A DNA stretch of 64,000 bases from contig NZ_PPXD01000006.1 in assembly GCF_002909375.1 (NCBI RefSeq), forward strand, positions 1-64,000, read 5' to 3'. A model generated the notes under the pieces. It worked only from the letters and a program-made list of their open reading frames with translations. It was not told the origin of the DNA and searched no databases. Positions 26,259 to 34,481 of this stretch are shown piece after piece. Position numbers and translations under genes: made by a program. The DNA is from Cryobacterium zongtaii. GTDB lineage: Bacteria > Actinomycetota > Actinomycetes > Actinomycetales > Microbacteriaceae. The first letter of the stretch is position 1. Each line of letters opens with the position of its first letter.

Positions 26259-26627
26259 ATGAGCATCCCCACACATGGCGATAGTCAGCCCGGTGCCGGC
26301 GAGCAGCGCACCGTCGAACTCGTCGAGGATGAGCGCCGGTACGTGCTGCTGCTCGACGGGGTGCAGGTGGGCCACACCGTCTACGCCGATCACGGCGAGC
26401 AGCGGGTGTTCGTGCACACCGAGATCAGCATGGACCAGTCCGGCAAGGGCCTGGCGTCGACGCTGGTGGCGGCCGCGCTCGCCGATGTGCGGGCGCGCGG
26501 GCTGCGGGTTGTGGCGTTGTGCCCGTTCACGGCCGCCTACCTGCGCGGGCATCGCGAGTACGACGATATTCTCGACCCGCTGACCCCGCGGCTGAAGGCC
26601 GATCTGCGCGCGGCGCAGCTGATCTAG
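26259..26627 (+). CDS. Small GNAT-type N-acetyltransferase (YjdJ/Gcn5-like)
   Basis: 122 aa. The short GNAT fold of the YjdJ type is visible: EDERRYVLLLDGVQVGHTVY, VFVHTEISMDQSGKGLASTL (acetyl-CoA loop, where the classic form is RGxGxA) and ADVRARGLRVVALCPFTAAY, then LRGHREYDDIL. Such proteins transfer acetyl groups to small amines or protein N-termini; the substrate is unknown. Confidence 0.82.
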   Translation: MSIPTHGDSQPGAGEQRTVELVEDERRYVLLLDGVQVGHTVYADHGEQRVFVHTEISMDQSGKGLASTLVAAALADVRARGLRVVALCPFTAAYLRGHREYDDILDPLTPRLKADLRAAQLI

Positions 26628-26665
26628 CGCCCGCCGCACGGCCTGCGCGGGCCACGGCGCGGGGG

Positions 26666-26671
26666 TACTCT
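26666..26671 (+). promoter_or_regulatory. Possible -10 element of the hsp20 gene
   Basis: TACTCT lies 38 bp before the hsp20 start, leaving a short leader that carries the AAGGAG ribosome site. No CIRCE or HAIR-type repressor site was recognised. Confidence 0.4.
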
Positions 26672-26709
26672 GTGCAGCGAAAACAGGCCGAACCCCAAGG
26701 AGATGCATC

Positions 26710-27123
26710 ATGGCTGGTGGAGTAGCGCGCCGCGACCGATTCGAATTGCCCGACTCGGTGCGACGCTTTTTTGAGGGCGACTGGGAGTCCGCAGCCCTGC
26801 GGGTGGAGGAATACCAGGAGGGTGACACCCTCGTGGTGAAAGCCGAGATGCCCGGCATCGACCCCGACAAGGACGTGGACATCTCGGTGTCCGACGGGGT
26901 CCTGCACATCCAGGCCGAACGCCAGGAGACCAGCGAACACAAGGAGAAGGGCGGCTACCGCACCGAATTCCGCTACGGCTCCTTCGCCCGCGACATCCCG
27001 TTGCCCAGCGGCAGCAAGGACTCCGACGTCTCGGCCAGCTACCGGGACGGCGTACTCGAGGTGCGGGTACCCGTCGCCGAGCGCGAGCAGACGACGTCGA
27101 AGATCCAGGTGACCCGCGGCTGA
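26710..27123 (+). CDS. Small heat-shock protein (Hsp20/alpha-crystallin)
   Basis: 137 aa; ATG at 26710 follows CAAGGAG. The alpha-crystallin domain spans about 28-130: LRVEEYQEGDTLVVKAEMPG, DKDVDISVSDGVLHIQAERQ, and the closing ASYRDGVLEVRVPV (A-x-x-x-G-x-L motif). It is an ATP-independent holdase chaperone of the cytoplasm. The N-terminal arm is short and the C-terminal I-x-I/V anchor is weak (KIQV). Confidence 0.93.
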   Translation: MAGGVARRDRFELPDSVRRFFEGDWESAALRVEEYQEGDTLVVKAEMPGIDPDKDVDISVSDGVLHIQAERQETSEHKEKGGYRTEFRYGSFARDIPLPSGSKDSDVSASYRDGVLEVRVPVAEREQTTSKIQVTRG

Positions 27124-27147
27124 GCCTGCTCCGCTGGCACTGACGGG

Positions 27148-28278
27148 TCAGACGGCGGTCGGCGCCGCCGCCTTGGCGGATGCCGGTTCGCCGGATGCTG
27201 CTGCCCGGGGCGCCGGCTCGTGGCCGAACAGCTTCGGGCGCAGCCACAGCGACACGTAGACCAGGGCGATCAGAGCCGGCACCTCGATCAGCGGGCCCAC
27301 GATGCCGGCCAGGGCCTGACCGCTCGTGGCGCCGAATGTGCCGATGGCCACCGCGATGGCCAGCTCGAAGTTGTTTCCCGCCGCCGTGAAGGCCAGCGTG
27401 GCCGTGCGGGCGTACGACAGCCCGACCAGCCGGCCGGCCAGAAAGCCCGCCCCGAACATCACCGCGAAGTAGACCAGCAGCGGCAGGGCGATGCGCACCA
27501 CGTCCAGCGGCCGGTTGATGACCTGCTGACCCTGCAGGGCGAAGAGCAACACGATCGTGAAGAGCAGTCCGTAGAGCGCGAACGGGCCCACCCGCGGCAG
27601 GAACCGGCTCTCGTACCAGGCGCGGCCACGGGTGGCCTCGCCGATGCGGCGGGAGAGGTAGCCGGCCAGCAGCGGAATTCCGAGGAACACCAACACACTC
27701 GCGGTGATCGCCCAGATGGAGAACTCGGCGCTGGTCGTGGCCAGGCCGAGCCAGGCCGGCAGCACCTGCAGGTAGAACCAGCCGAGGGCGGCGAACGCGA
27801 TGACCTGGAACACCGAGTTGATCGCCACGAGGAACGCCGCGGCCTCCCGGTCGCCGCAGGCCAGGTCGTTCCAGATGAGCACCATGGCGATGCACCTGGC
27901 CAGACCCACGATGATCAGCCCGGTGCGGTATTCGGGCAGCTCGGGCAGGAAGACCCAGGCGAGCGCGAACATCAGCGCCGGGCCCACGAGCCAGTTCAGC
28001 ACCAGCGAGGACACCAGCAGGCGCCGGTCGCCGGCGACGGCGCGGGCATCCGAGTACCGCACCTTGGCGAGCACCGGATACATCATCACCAGCAGGCCCA
28101 CCGCGATCGGCACGCTCACCGAGCCGATCGAGAACGCGTGCAGCAGGTCGCCGACGCCGGGCGCGAAGACGGCGAGCAGTAGCCCGAGCCCCATCGCGAG
28201 GAGAATCCAGACCGGCAGCAGCCGATCGGTGGTGCCGAGCTGCGCGGCGGCAGGGGCGGGCTGGTCGGCGGATGTCAT
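27148..28278 (-). CDS. acr3: Arsenite efflux permease, Acr3 family
   Basis: 376-aa polytopic membrane protein. ATG at 28278 follows GGAG, and the upstream in-frame text belongs to the arsR gene region. Acr3 hallmarks are VGLLVMMYPVLAKVRYSDAR, LVLNWLVGPALMFALAWVFL, the essential-cysteine segment GLARCIAMVLIWNDLACGD, and FTAAGNNFELAIAVAIGTFG. It exports As(III) using the proton-motive force. Divergent from the ArsR repressor gene 96 bp away. No arsC was seen. Confidence 0.94.
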   Translation of the reverse strand: MTSADQPAPAAAQLGTTDRLLPVWILLAMGLGLLLAVFAPGVGDLLHAFSIGSVSVPIAVGLLVMMYPVLAKVRYSDARAVAGDRRLLVSSLVLNWLVGPALMFALAWVFLPELPEYRTGLIIVGLARCIAMVLIWNDLACGDREAAAFLVAINSVFQVIAFAALGWFYLQVLPAWLGLATTSAEFSIWAITASVLVFLGIPLLAGYLSRRIGEATRGRAWYESRFLPRVGPFALYGLLFTIVLLFALQGQQVINRPLDVVRIALPLLVYFAVMFGAGFLAGRLVGLSYARTATLAFTAAGNNFELAIAVAIGTFGATSGQALAGIVGPLIEVPALIALVYVSLWLRPKLFGHEPAPRAAASGEPASAKAAAPTAV

Positions 28279-28362
28279 GGTGCTCCATCGGTCACGGCTG
28301 GGAAATAGATGAACGTCGATATTGAGTGTGGCGACAGCATCGATGGATGTCAATTCGCGTGT

Positions 28363-28368
28363 CAGAAT
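28363..28368 (+). promoter_or_regulatory. -10-like element, leaderless start of arsR
   Basis: CAGAAT, then GGGGGA, then ATG at 28375, the same six-base gap as at 21066. The palindrome CATCGATG (28339-28346) upstream could be part of the ArsR operator for both divergent genes. Confidence 0.5.
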
Positions 28369-28374
28369 GGGGGA

Positions 28375-28725
28375 ATGGTGAACGTCGAACTTCTGCAGGC
28401 CCCCGCGGCGGTCGAGTGCTGCGCGCCGCCCGCCCGCCAAGCGCTCGCCGCGGACGGCGCGGAAAAGCTCGCGAAGACCCTCAAGGCCATCGCCGATCCG
28501 GCCCGGCTTCGGCTGATCTCGATGGTCGCCGCCCACGACGACGCCGAAGCCTGCGTCTGCGACCTCACCGAACCCCTCGGCCTCAGCCAGCCCACGGTGT
28601 CCCACCATCTCAAAGTGCTGGTGGATGCCGGTATTCTCTCCCGGGACAAGCGCGGCACCTGGGCGTACTACCGACTGGTGCCCGGCGCGCTCGACGCCCT
28701 GGCCCAGTCGGTCGTCACCGTCTGA
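28375..28725 (+). CDS. arsR: ArsR/SmtB-family arsenite-responsive repressor
   Basis: 116 aa from ATG 28375. The winged helix reads KTLKAIADPARLRLISMVAA, LGLSQPTVSHHLKVLVDAGI, LSRDKRGTWAYYRLVPGA. Metal-binding candidates are the CVC motif (EACVCDL, Cys60 and Cys62) in the DNA-reading region and a Cys15-Cys16 pair at the N-terminus (VECCAPPA). As(III) binding would release the divergent acr3 promoter. Confidence 0.92.
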   Translation: MVNVELLQAPAAVECCAPPARQALAADGAEKLAKTLKAIADPARLRLISMVAAHDDAEACVCDLTEPLGLSQPTVSHHLKVLVDAGILSRDKRGTWAYYRLVPGALDALAQSVVTV

Positions 28726-28762
28726 GCCGTCGGGTCCACTGGAACCACCCAGCCGCGCTTTG

Positions 28763-28768
28763 TAGAGT
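28763..28768 (+). promoter_or_regulatory. -10 element, leaderless start of the 61-aa membrane protein gene
   Basis: TAGAGT, then GAAGGC, then ATG at 28775. The GAAGG could alternatively serve as a very close ribosome site. Confidence 0.5.
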
Positions 28769-28774
28769 GAAGGC

Positions 28775-28960
28775 ATGACAATCGCACCCGACCACGCCGT
28801 GCGCCGCAGCGCGCTGTTCGGCTGGCTGTGGAGCGTCGCGGTTCTCGGCCTCGGCCTCTGGGTGAGCCTGGCCACCGGTGAATGGATCGCCATGCTGTGC
28901 GCGGCCGGCCTGGTCATCCTGCCGATCGGCGGCCTGGCCCTCCGCGCCAGACGACCCTAG
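28775..28960 (+). CDS. Small two-helix membrane protein, unknown function
   Basis: 61 aa. Two hydrophobic helices (about 13-33, LFGWLWSVAVLGLGLWVSLA, and 37-56, WIAMLCAAGLVILPIGGLAL) with an arginine-rich tail. It stands alone after arsR with its own promoter-like hexamer. The composition and codon use suit a real small protein, but no family was recognised. Confidence 0.6.
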   Translation: MTIAPDHAVRRSALFGWLWSVAVLGLGLWVSLATGEWIAMLCAAGLVILPIGGLALRARRP

Positions 28961-29276
28961 CGACACCCCCGCCGATGTGTGCGTACGCATGCACACACAC
29001 GGTTTACCCAGAAACGTGACGTAACGTCATTTATCTGCGCGCGGGGCCGACGTCGTCGCCGTGTGCTGGATTCCCATTCGGCGGTGCCACCTTCACGGTT
29101 CCCGCCCGCTCCACGCCCTATCCGGCCTGCCCTGTCACCTGACGCGGGCCGCTGCCGGTGAGTGACCCTTTCGAGGCCTGGTGGATCCGCATCCTGATCC
29201 CGCATCGACCAGAAAGCTTTTGCCATGTCCATTTGCACCGTGCACATCCTTGCTCACGTTTCGGCCGGGGAGTTTC
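28961..29276. other. 316-bp intergenic region before the M23 peptidase gene, with palindromes
   Basis: No gene is supported. Two palindromes stand out: GTGTGC...GCACAC (28977-28996, with an inner GCGTACGC) and TGACGTAACGTCA (29017-29029, perfect around A29023). The rest could be a long 5' leader. The c-di-AMP (ydaO-type) riboswitch often found before actinobacterial cell-wall hydrolases was looked for, and its conserved blocks were not found. Confidence 0.5.
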
Positions 29277-30056
29277 ATGCGTAGGCGCAGCGGATTCATC
29301 AAGCCGCCCTCCCGCCGCCGACAGGTCACCGCCGTCACCGCCATGACCTTTGTGGCGCTGCTCACCACGGCCGGTGCGCTGCCCGCGCAGGCCGCTTACG
29401 TGGATGCCGACGGTGCTCCGGCCAGCGCGGCTCAGGCGTCCGCCGCCAGGGTGGCCCAGGCCGAGGCCGCACCGGCACAGAGCATCAGCGTGACCGCCGC
29501 AGCGCCCGTCGCCGTGCAGGTGGACACCTACACGGCCAAGGAGGTCGCGCCGCCACCACCACCCGTGGTCGTCGCCCCCGCGGCCGCGGCCGCGCCCACC
29601 GCCGTTGCCGCCGCCCCCGCCGGGGCGAGCGTGCGCTGGCCGTTCCCCGGTTCCATCCGCATCTCCGACGGCTACGGCCCCCGCTCGGCGCCCTGCGCGG
29701 GATGCTCGACCTTCCACGACGGCCTCGACATGAACCCCGGCCAGGGAACCCCGATCGGTTCCGTCGCCGACGGCGTCGTGAGCTCGGTGACCGCGTACGA
29801 CAACGGCGGCCTGGGCGTGCACGTCATGATCGATCACGTCGTGAACGGTCAGAACGTCACCAGCACCTACGGGCACATGCTCGCCGGCTCCGCCGCCGTG
29901 AGTGTGGGCCAGTCCGTCACGGCCGGTCAGGTGATCGGCAACGTCGGCAGCACGGGCCAGAGCACCGGACCGCACCTGCACCTGGAGCTGCACCTCAACG
30001 GCGTCACCGCCATCGACCCGTACTCCTGGCTGACCGAGCACGCGGGGCCGATGTAA
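29277..30056 (+). CDS. Secreted M23-family (LytM) peptidoglycan endopeptidase
   Basis: 259 aa; ATG at 29277 follows GGGGAG. A basic N-terminus (RRRSGFIKPPSRRR) and hydrophobic segment ending ALPAQA form a signal peptide. An Ala/Pro-rich linker with PPPPPVVV (about 60-120) leads to the M23 domain: SDGYGPRSAPC, FHDGLDM (zinc His and Asp), YGHM, and GPHLHLEL (HLH zinc motif). It would cleave peptide cross-bridges of the cell wall during growth or division. Confidence 0.93.
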   Translation: MRRRSGFIKPPSRRRQVTAVTAMTFVALLTTAGALPAQAAYVDADGAPASAAQASAARVAQAEAAPAQSISVTAAAPVAVQVDTYTAKEVAPPPPPVVVAPAAAAAPTAVAAAPAGASVRWPFPGSIRISDGYGPRSAPCAGCSTFHDGLDMNPGQGTPIGSVADGVVSSVTAYDNGGLGVHVMIDHVVNGQNVTSTYGHMLAGSAAVSVGQSVTAGQVIGNVGSTGQSTGPHLHLELHLNGVTAIDPYSWLTEHAGPM

Positions 30057-30100
30057 CCCACCCCGGGGCTCCATGCGGCGCCGGTCGCCCGGGCCGGGAG

Positions 30101-30466
30101 TCAGGGCGTCGGCGGCGCCACCTGGAAGTACAGGTGGGCGTGCAGACGGCATCCGTCATTGAAGGGCGACCCGCACGCCGGGCAGGCGGACACGGACCTG
30201 TAGACCTCGATCGTGAGGGTCTGCCCGCACGCGCCGCAGAGAATCGCCCGCTCGGCCCACTCCGCCGGCGCCCACTGCGCTGCCGGGTGCGATTCGGCGT
30301 CGGCGTGACACTGGAAGCACGGGTAGAACCTGTCGCAGCAGCGGAACCTGATCGCGACGATGTCGGTGGGCCCGGCGTAGTGCACGCACCGGGTGTTCGC
30401 ATCGACGGTGGCGCCGTAGACGCGCGGCCTGGCCGGGTGCCGGTCGGCCGGGACTTCGTGCAACAT
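30101..30466 (-). CDS. CHY-type zinc-finger protein
   Basis: 121 aa; ATG at 30466 follows GAAGGAG. The domain is recognised by CVHYAGPTDIVAIRFRCCD, FYPCFQCHADAESHPA, ILCGACGQTLTIEVY and CPACGSPFNDGCRLHAHLYF: regularly spaced Cys and His that would hold three zinc ions. In eukaryotes the CHY domain occurs in the Pirh2 ubiquitin ligase; stand-alone bacterial versions are common and uncharacterised. Confidence 0.88.
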   Translation of the reverse strand: MLHEVPADRHPARPRVYGATVDANTRCVHYAGPTDIVAIRFRCCDRFYPCFQCHADAESHPAAQWAPAEWAERAILCGACGQTLTIEVYRSVSACPACGSPFNDGCRLHAHLYFQVAPPTP

Positions 30467-30530
30467 GCCGTCTCCTTCGGGTCCAACAGCGCGGTCACCC
30501 GCTCGCATCCGCTCTCGTGCGCGGACAACA

Positions 30531-30592
30531 ACTGTGGCCGGTGCGGATTTCTGCGCCCGGTGTGCCGGGTGCTTGTCCGCACCGGCCACAGT
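30531..30592. repeat. Large palindrome between the DsbA-like and CHY genes
   Basis: Bases 30531-30547 pair perfectly with 30576-30592 (17 bp). The 28-nt loop contains an inner stem CCCGG-TGTG-CCGGG. It resembles 25015-25064 in arm end (GTGCGGA/TCCGCAC) and inner loop (CCGGTGTGCCGG), so both may be copies of one mobile or terminator-like element. Confidence 0.78.
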
Positions 30593-30634
30593 AGCCGAGC
30601 TGGATGCCGTCGCGGGAGTCCGCGCGGGCAGTGG

Positions 30635-31552
30635 CTACTCGCCGGTGTCGGTGCCCGAGTCGGTGCCGCTGGTGTCGGTCGTCGCGGTGGCCTGCTCCAA
30701 CACGAACGCCTCGAAGGCTGCCGCGTCGCCGAGGTCGCCCTCATACTTGACGCCCTGCACGAGGACCGTCGGGGTGCCGGCGAGCGCGCCGATGTCGGTG
30801 TTGGGCAGCGGGTTGTCCAGAGCGCGGTCGGTGGCGTCGCCCACCCAGTCGGCGAACTCCTGGTCGGTGATGCAGGTGGCCACGGATTCGTCGGTGACGC
30901 CGGCCTCCTCCACCAGGCTGACGAGCTCAGCATTGCTGAGGCCGGTCGTGCCCTCGGTGGGCTGGTTCGCGAACAGGGCGCTGTTCACGTCGAGGAAGCT
31001 GTCCGGCTGGTAGTTGGCCACGCAGGCGGCGGCGTTGGCCGACCTGGTGGAGTACTTGCTGCCGCTCGAGGACTGGTCGAGGATCGAGATCGGGTGCGTC
31101 TCGAGGGTGATGTTGCCCGCGGTGAGCCAACTGGTGAGCTGGGCGCCGTTCGTGGTCTCGAACTGGCCGCAGTATGGGCACAGGTAGTCCAGGTACACCG
31201 CGATGTTCACGGTGCTGGTGAGCTCGCTCACATCGGTGGGCACTGGCTCGGCGTCGGCCGCGGTCGCCGCGGTCGTCACGGCGCTGATGGTGGTGCCGTC
31301 ACCCTGCATCAGGATGCCGTCGCTGGCCATGTTGAGCGGCCCGGGCGAGGGCGGCTTGACGCTGCCCACGATCAGAACGGCGACGATGACGGCCACGGCC
31401 ACCAGGGCCAGGCCGATGCCGCCGCGGAGGAACCAGCGATTGCGCGTCTCGCGCTTCTTCTGCTCCTCCCGCTGGATGCGGGCGGTCTCGCGCGCGATCT
31501 CACGGCGATCCTTCTTCGGGGGGAGCGCCTGGCCGGGGGTTTTTGAGTTCAT
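30635..31552 (-). CDS. Membrane-anchored DsbA-like thiol oxidoreductase
   Basis: 305 aa. A charged cytoplasmic N-terminus (~40 aa, rich in Lys/Arg/Glu) is followed by one membrane helix (about 43-63) and an extracellular thioredoxin/DsbA domain with the active site CPYC (125-128) in VYLDYLCPYCGQF. Later conserved features are NAAACVANYQPDSFLDVNSA, CITDQEFADW and the cis-proline loop LAGTPTVLVQGVKYEG. It probably introduces or isomerises disulfides in exported proteins. The tail is Thr/Ser/Asp-rich. Confidence 0.9.
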   Translation of the reverse strand: MNSKTPGQALPPKKDRREIARETARIQREEQKKRETRNRWFLRGGIGLALVAVAVIVAVLIVGSVKPPSPGPLNMASDGILMQGDGTTISAVTTAATAADAEPVPTDVSELTSTVNIAVYLDYLCPYCGQFETTNGAQLTSWLTAGNITLETHPISILDQSSSGSKYSTRSANAAACVANYQPDSFLDVNSALFANQPTEGTTGLSNAELVSLVEEAGVTDESVATCITDQEFADWVGDATDRALDNPLPNTDIGALAGTPTVLVQGVKYEGDLGDAAAFEAFVLEQATATTDTSGTDSGTDTGE

Positions 31553-31713
31553 GGGCTATCTGTGCCGTTTCGTCGGGACTGGTTCTCACCCCGACGATAT
31601 CGACCCGGCCTATGAGGCCGGTTGCCGGGTGCTGTGAGCTAGCTGGGAGGGCAGCCCGAGCCGGGCACCCAGATCAGCCTAAGACCAGATCGGGGTGCAC
31701 CGGGAGCGAGCGG

Positions 31714-33036
31714 CTAGAACCAGGTGCTCAGGTGCGGGGCGTAGGCGGAGTGCAGCGCCGTGTCCAGCCGGACGGCGGCATCCGGAGACTTCTCGGTGAT
31801 CCGGCCGGCGCGGGCGAGGTCGACCGCGCTCGTGCCGCCGAGGTACAGCGATGCCAGGTCCGCTGCCGAGAGGGCCACCTCGACGGCGCCGGCCGGGGCC
31901 GTACCGGTGAGCGGATGCGCCTGCCCCGACCCGTCGGCGGCCACGGTGAGCAGAAACCGGCCCTGGGCGAAGCCGAGGTCGTCGGTGACGTCGAGCAGGT
32001 AGTCGCCCGGCGCCGCGTAGCTGCGGGCGCCGAGCGCCACCGGAACGTCGAGGATACGCAGCCAGAGGTGGTCGCGTTCGCTGGTCTTGCGCACGGCGCG
32101 GTGGTCGGAGACCTGCCACGCCACCGGCTCGGAGACGCTGCGGAGGCCCGCGTTGATCTCGTTCACCATGTCCATCTCGATCACGAACCGCCAGAGCGCG
32201 GCATAGGCGTCGTCGGTGGCCGCGACGAGGTCGACAAGCTTGAGCTGGCCGGGGTGGCTGACGTTCTGCAGCGCGATCTCGTAGAGCGCGAATCCGGCGA
32301 TGGCGCCGTCGGCATCGTCGTAGCGCACCGCGCGGATGCCGCGCTTGTGCGCGTCGGGTTCGTTCGGCAGCAGGCCAAGGGTGCGCTTCCACCAGATCTC
32401 GCGACGGTCGACCTCGCCGGGGGAGCGATCGCGGGTGCGTTCGAAGACGGCGGGGCCGTCGGCGAGCAGCGATTCCGGGCTGACGAACTGAACGCGGCCG
32501 GCCGGGGTGGGGCCGGTCCAGCGGGCCCGCTGGGTGTCGACGACGTACGAGGACTGCCGAGCCGACGGTCCGAAACCGTACCGGCCGTAGATGGTGGCTT
32601 CGGAGACCGTGAGCATGGCGATCGGCAGGCCGAGCCGCTGGGCGGTGCGGAGCTCCGAGGTGAGCATGGCCCTGGCAATGCCCTGGCGGCGGTGGGTGGG
32701 GGAGACGGTGACCGAGCTGATCGCCCAGGTGCCCAGGGCGGTGCCGCCGGGCACGGTCAGGCCCATCTCCCAGGACCGTATTGTGGCGACCGGGGTCTCC
32801 GGGTCGGCCTGCGAGGCGTCCCAGACGCCGGTGACCCTGTCGGTGGCGATGTCCTCGACCTGCACCTCGAGGGTGCCCTCGGTGGGCGTGACCTCGTGGA
32901 AGCCGCGGGCATCCGCCAGCAGCCAACGCTTCAGGCCCGCCTCGTCGTCGGCGTCGAGCACCGCCAGTCTCAGGCCGCGTTCGGCGAGGTTTGCGGTGGA
33001 TTCGGGGTCGACGGGTGCGGAGGCGTAGGCATTCAC
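31714..33036 (-). CDS. Eis-like GNAT acetyltransferase
   Basis: 440 aa from the GTG at 33036 (a -10 hexamer ends 6 nt upstream). The layout matches Eis proteins: an N-terminal GNAT domain with ISSVTVSPTHRRQGIARAML (acetyl-CoA loop) and SEATIYGRYGFGPSA, a second degenerate GNAT-like middle domain, and a C-terminal sterol-carrier-like domain ending in ...HLSTWF, whose terminal carboxylate acts as base in characterised Eis enzymes. Mycobacterial Eis acetylates aminoglycosides and protein lysines; the substrate here is unknown. Confidence 0.85.
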   Translation of the reverse strand: MNAYASAPVDPESTANLAERGLRLAVLDADDEAGLKRWLLADARGFHEVTPTEGTLEVQVEDIATDRVTGVWDASQADPETPVATIRSWEMGLTVPGGTALGTWAISSVTVSPTHRRQGIARAMLTSELRTAQRLGLPIAMLTVSEATIYGRYGFGPSARQSSYVVDTQRARWTGPTPAGRVQFVSPESLLADGPAVFERTRDRSPGEVDRREIWWKRTLGLLPNEPDAHKRGIRAVRYDDADGAIAGFALYEIALQNVSHPGQLKLVDLVAATDDAYAALWRFVIEMDMVNEINAGLRSVSEPVAWQVSDHRAVRKTSERDHLWLRILDVPVALGARSYAAPGDYLLDVTDDLGFAQGRFLLTVAADGSGQAHPLTGTAPAGAVEVALSAADLASLYLGGTSAVDLARAGRITEKSPDAAVRLDTALHSAYAPHLSTWF

Positions 33037-33042
33037 CCATCC

Positions 33043-33048
33043 AGCCTA
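33043..33048 (-). promoter_or_regulatory. -10 element, leaderless start of the Eis-like gene
   Basis: On the minus strand TAGGCT is followed by GGATGG and then GTG at 33036, again a 6-nt gap and no ribosome site. Confidence 0.6.
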
Positions 33049-33219
33049 CTCACGCGGATCCGGGGCGGGCCGGGTGGGCGGCGGCCCGCTTGTCACCGAT
33101 GCGGGCGTCGTCGGCGGCGACGGTACCGGGATGGTGAACCTGGCGCAGGCGAGTGCCCTCCACGTCTCGTGGACCACTTTCTTCCCGCAGGCAGGTGTCC
33201 TTCGCGGCGGCACGGGTTC

Positions 33220-33276
33220 TAACGTGTGCCGCCGGGACTGACGTGTGCCGCCGGGACTTGTGAGTGCCGCGAGGCC
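33220..33276. repeat. 19-bp repeat family, three units
   Basis: TAACGTGTGCCGCCGGGAC (33220-33238) and TGACGTGTGCCGCCGGGAC (33239-33257) differ at one base; a degenerate third unit follows to 33276. Core and 19-bp period equal those near 4371 and 4586, 29 kb away. Confidence 0.78.
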
Positions 33277-33338
33277 CGCGGCGCCGGAAGCGGGGCGAGG
33301 CCCCGCCGGGAATGGACCGCGCCAGAGCCGCCAGGCGG

Positions 33339-33352
33339 CTGCAACGTTGTAA
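33339..33352. promoter_or_regulatory. LacI operator-like site upstream of the arabinan-island regulator
   Basis: CTGCAACGTTGTAA matches 12 of 14 positions of the perfect palindrome TTACAACGTTGTAA at 35945-35958. Its position 116 bp before the regulator's start suggests autoregulation. Confidence 0.6.
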
Positions 33353-33467
33353 TGAAGGCGGTAAGTTCGGACGTGAGCAGACCGACGCGCCGAGGACGGC
33401 GTGTGGCCGCCCGGAGTCGCGACCGCGCGCACGGACTGTTCGCGGCACTGACCGACAGGGAGCGAAA

Positions 33468-34481
33468 TTGGCAGCAACACTGCGCGATGTGGCGGCGCTC
33501 GCCGGGGTGTCGATCAAGACCGTCTCCAATGTGGTCCACGACTTTCAGCACATCCGGCCCGCAACCCGGGAGAGGGTGCGCGCGGCCATCGACGAGCTCG
33601 GCTACAAGCCCAACATCTCAGCACGCAGCCTGCGCTCAGGCCGCACCGGTGTGATCGGCCTGGCCCTGCCCGAGCTCAGCCTCAGCTACTTCGCCGAGCT
33701 GGCGGATGCGATCATCCAGGCCGCCGAGCGCCGTCACTTGGTGGTGCTGCTCGAGCAGACCGGTGGCGGTGACCGCGACCGCGAGATCGCCATGCTCTCG
33801 AGCCCGCGGCTACAGCTGACCGACGGCCTGATCTTCAGCCCGCTGGGCCTGAGCACCGAGGATGCCGCCATGCTCAACGTGGGCTACCCGATGGTGCTGC
33901 TCGGTGAGCGGGTCTTCGGCGGACCCGTTGACCACGTCACCATGCACAACGTGGAAGCCTCGAAGGCGGCGACCCTGCACCTGATCAGCCGGGGCCGGCG
34001 CCGGATCGCCATCATCGGCGCGCACGAGGGCGAGGTGGTGGGCTCCGCCGTGCTGCGTGTGCAGGGTTACCGCGAGGCCCTCGCCGAGGCCGGCATCCCG
34101 TTCGACCCGGCGCTGATCTGCAATGTGGGCCGGTGGCACCGGGCGGACGGCGCCGAGGCGATGCGCGCCCTGATCGACACCGGCGTCAGTTTCGACGCGG
34201 TGTTCGGGCTCAACGACACCCTGGCGCTCGGCGCCATGCGGGTGGCTCAGGTGGCCGGGCTGCGGGTGCCGGAAGACGTAATGTTCATCGGCTTCGACGC
34301 CCTCGACGAGACCAAGTACTCCCTGCCGACCCTGTCGACCATCGACCCCGGCCGCGACGAGATCGCCGACACCGCGGTGCGCCTGCTCGTGCAGCGCATC
34401 GAGGAGGGCGTGACCCCGCGGGTGCCCGAGGTCTACCTGGCCGACTACACCGTGATCGACCGGGAGTCGACGGCAGGCTGA
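33468..34481 (+). CDS. LacI-family regulator of the arabinan/arabinoside island
   Basis: 337 aa from TTG at 33468, with AGGGAG 6-11 nt upstream; the next residues already form the DNA-binding helix-turn-helix LRDVAALAGVSIKTVSNVVH, so no later start is possible. The hinge (ISARSLRSGRTGVIGLALPE) and sensor domain (DVMFIGFDALDETKYSLPTL) are standard. Palindromes TTACAACGTTGTAA-type at 33339, 35886 and 35945 are its likely operators. Its 3' end overlaps the convergent GH27 gene by 37 bp. Confidence 0.87.
   Translation: MAATLRDVAALAGVSIKTVSNVVHDFQHIRPATRERVRAAIDELGYKPNISARSLRSGRTGVIGLALPELSLSYFAELADAIIQAAERRHLVVLLEQTGGGDRDREIAMLSSPRLQLTDGLIFSPLGLSTEDAAMLNVGYPMVLLGERVFGGPVDHVTMHNVEASKAATLHLISRGRRRIAIIGAHEGEVVGSAVLRVQGYREALAEAGIPFDPALICNVGRWHRADGAEAMRALIDTGVSFDAVFGLNDTLALGAMRVAQVAGLRVPEDVMFIGFDALDETKYSLPTLSTIDPGRDEIADTAVRLLVQRIEEGVTPRVPEVYLADYTVIDRESTAG

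Larger units (their letters stand above)
33037..33467. other. 431-bp intergenic region before the arabinan-island LacI gene
   Basis: No gene is supported. It contains the Eis-like promoter, a group of 19-bp repeats (33220-33276), and a LacI-operator-like site (33339-33352). Frames that run through it into the LacI gene are low-complexity Arg/Gly/Ala-rich and lack a plausible start. Confidence 0.55.

Noticed and set aside
28961..29276. c-di-AMP (ydaO-type) riboswitch before the M23 peptidase
   Set aside because: The conserved GGGTGAATC-like and CCGAATCCG-like blocks could not be found.
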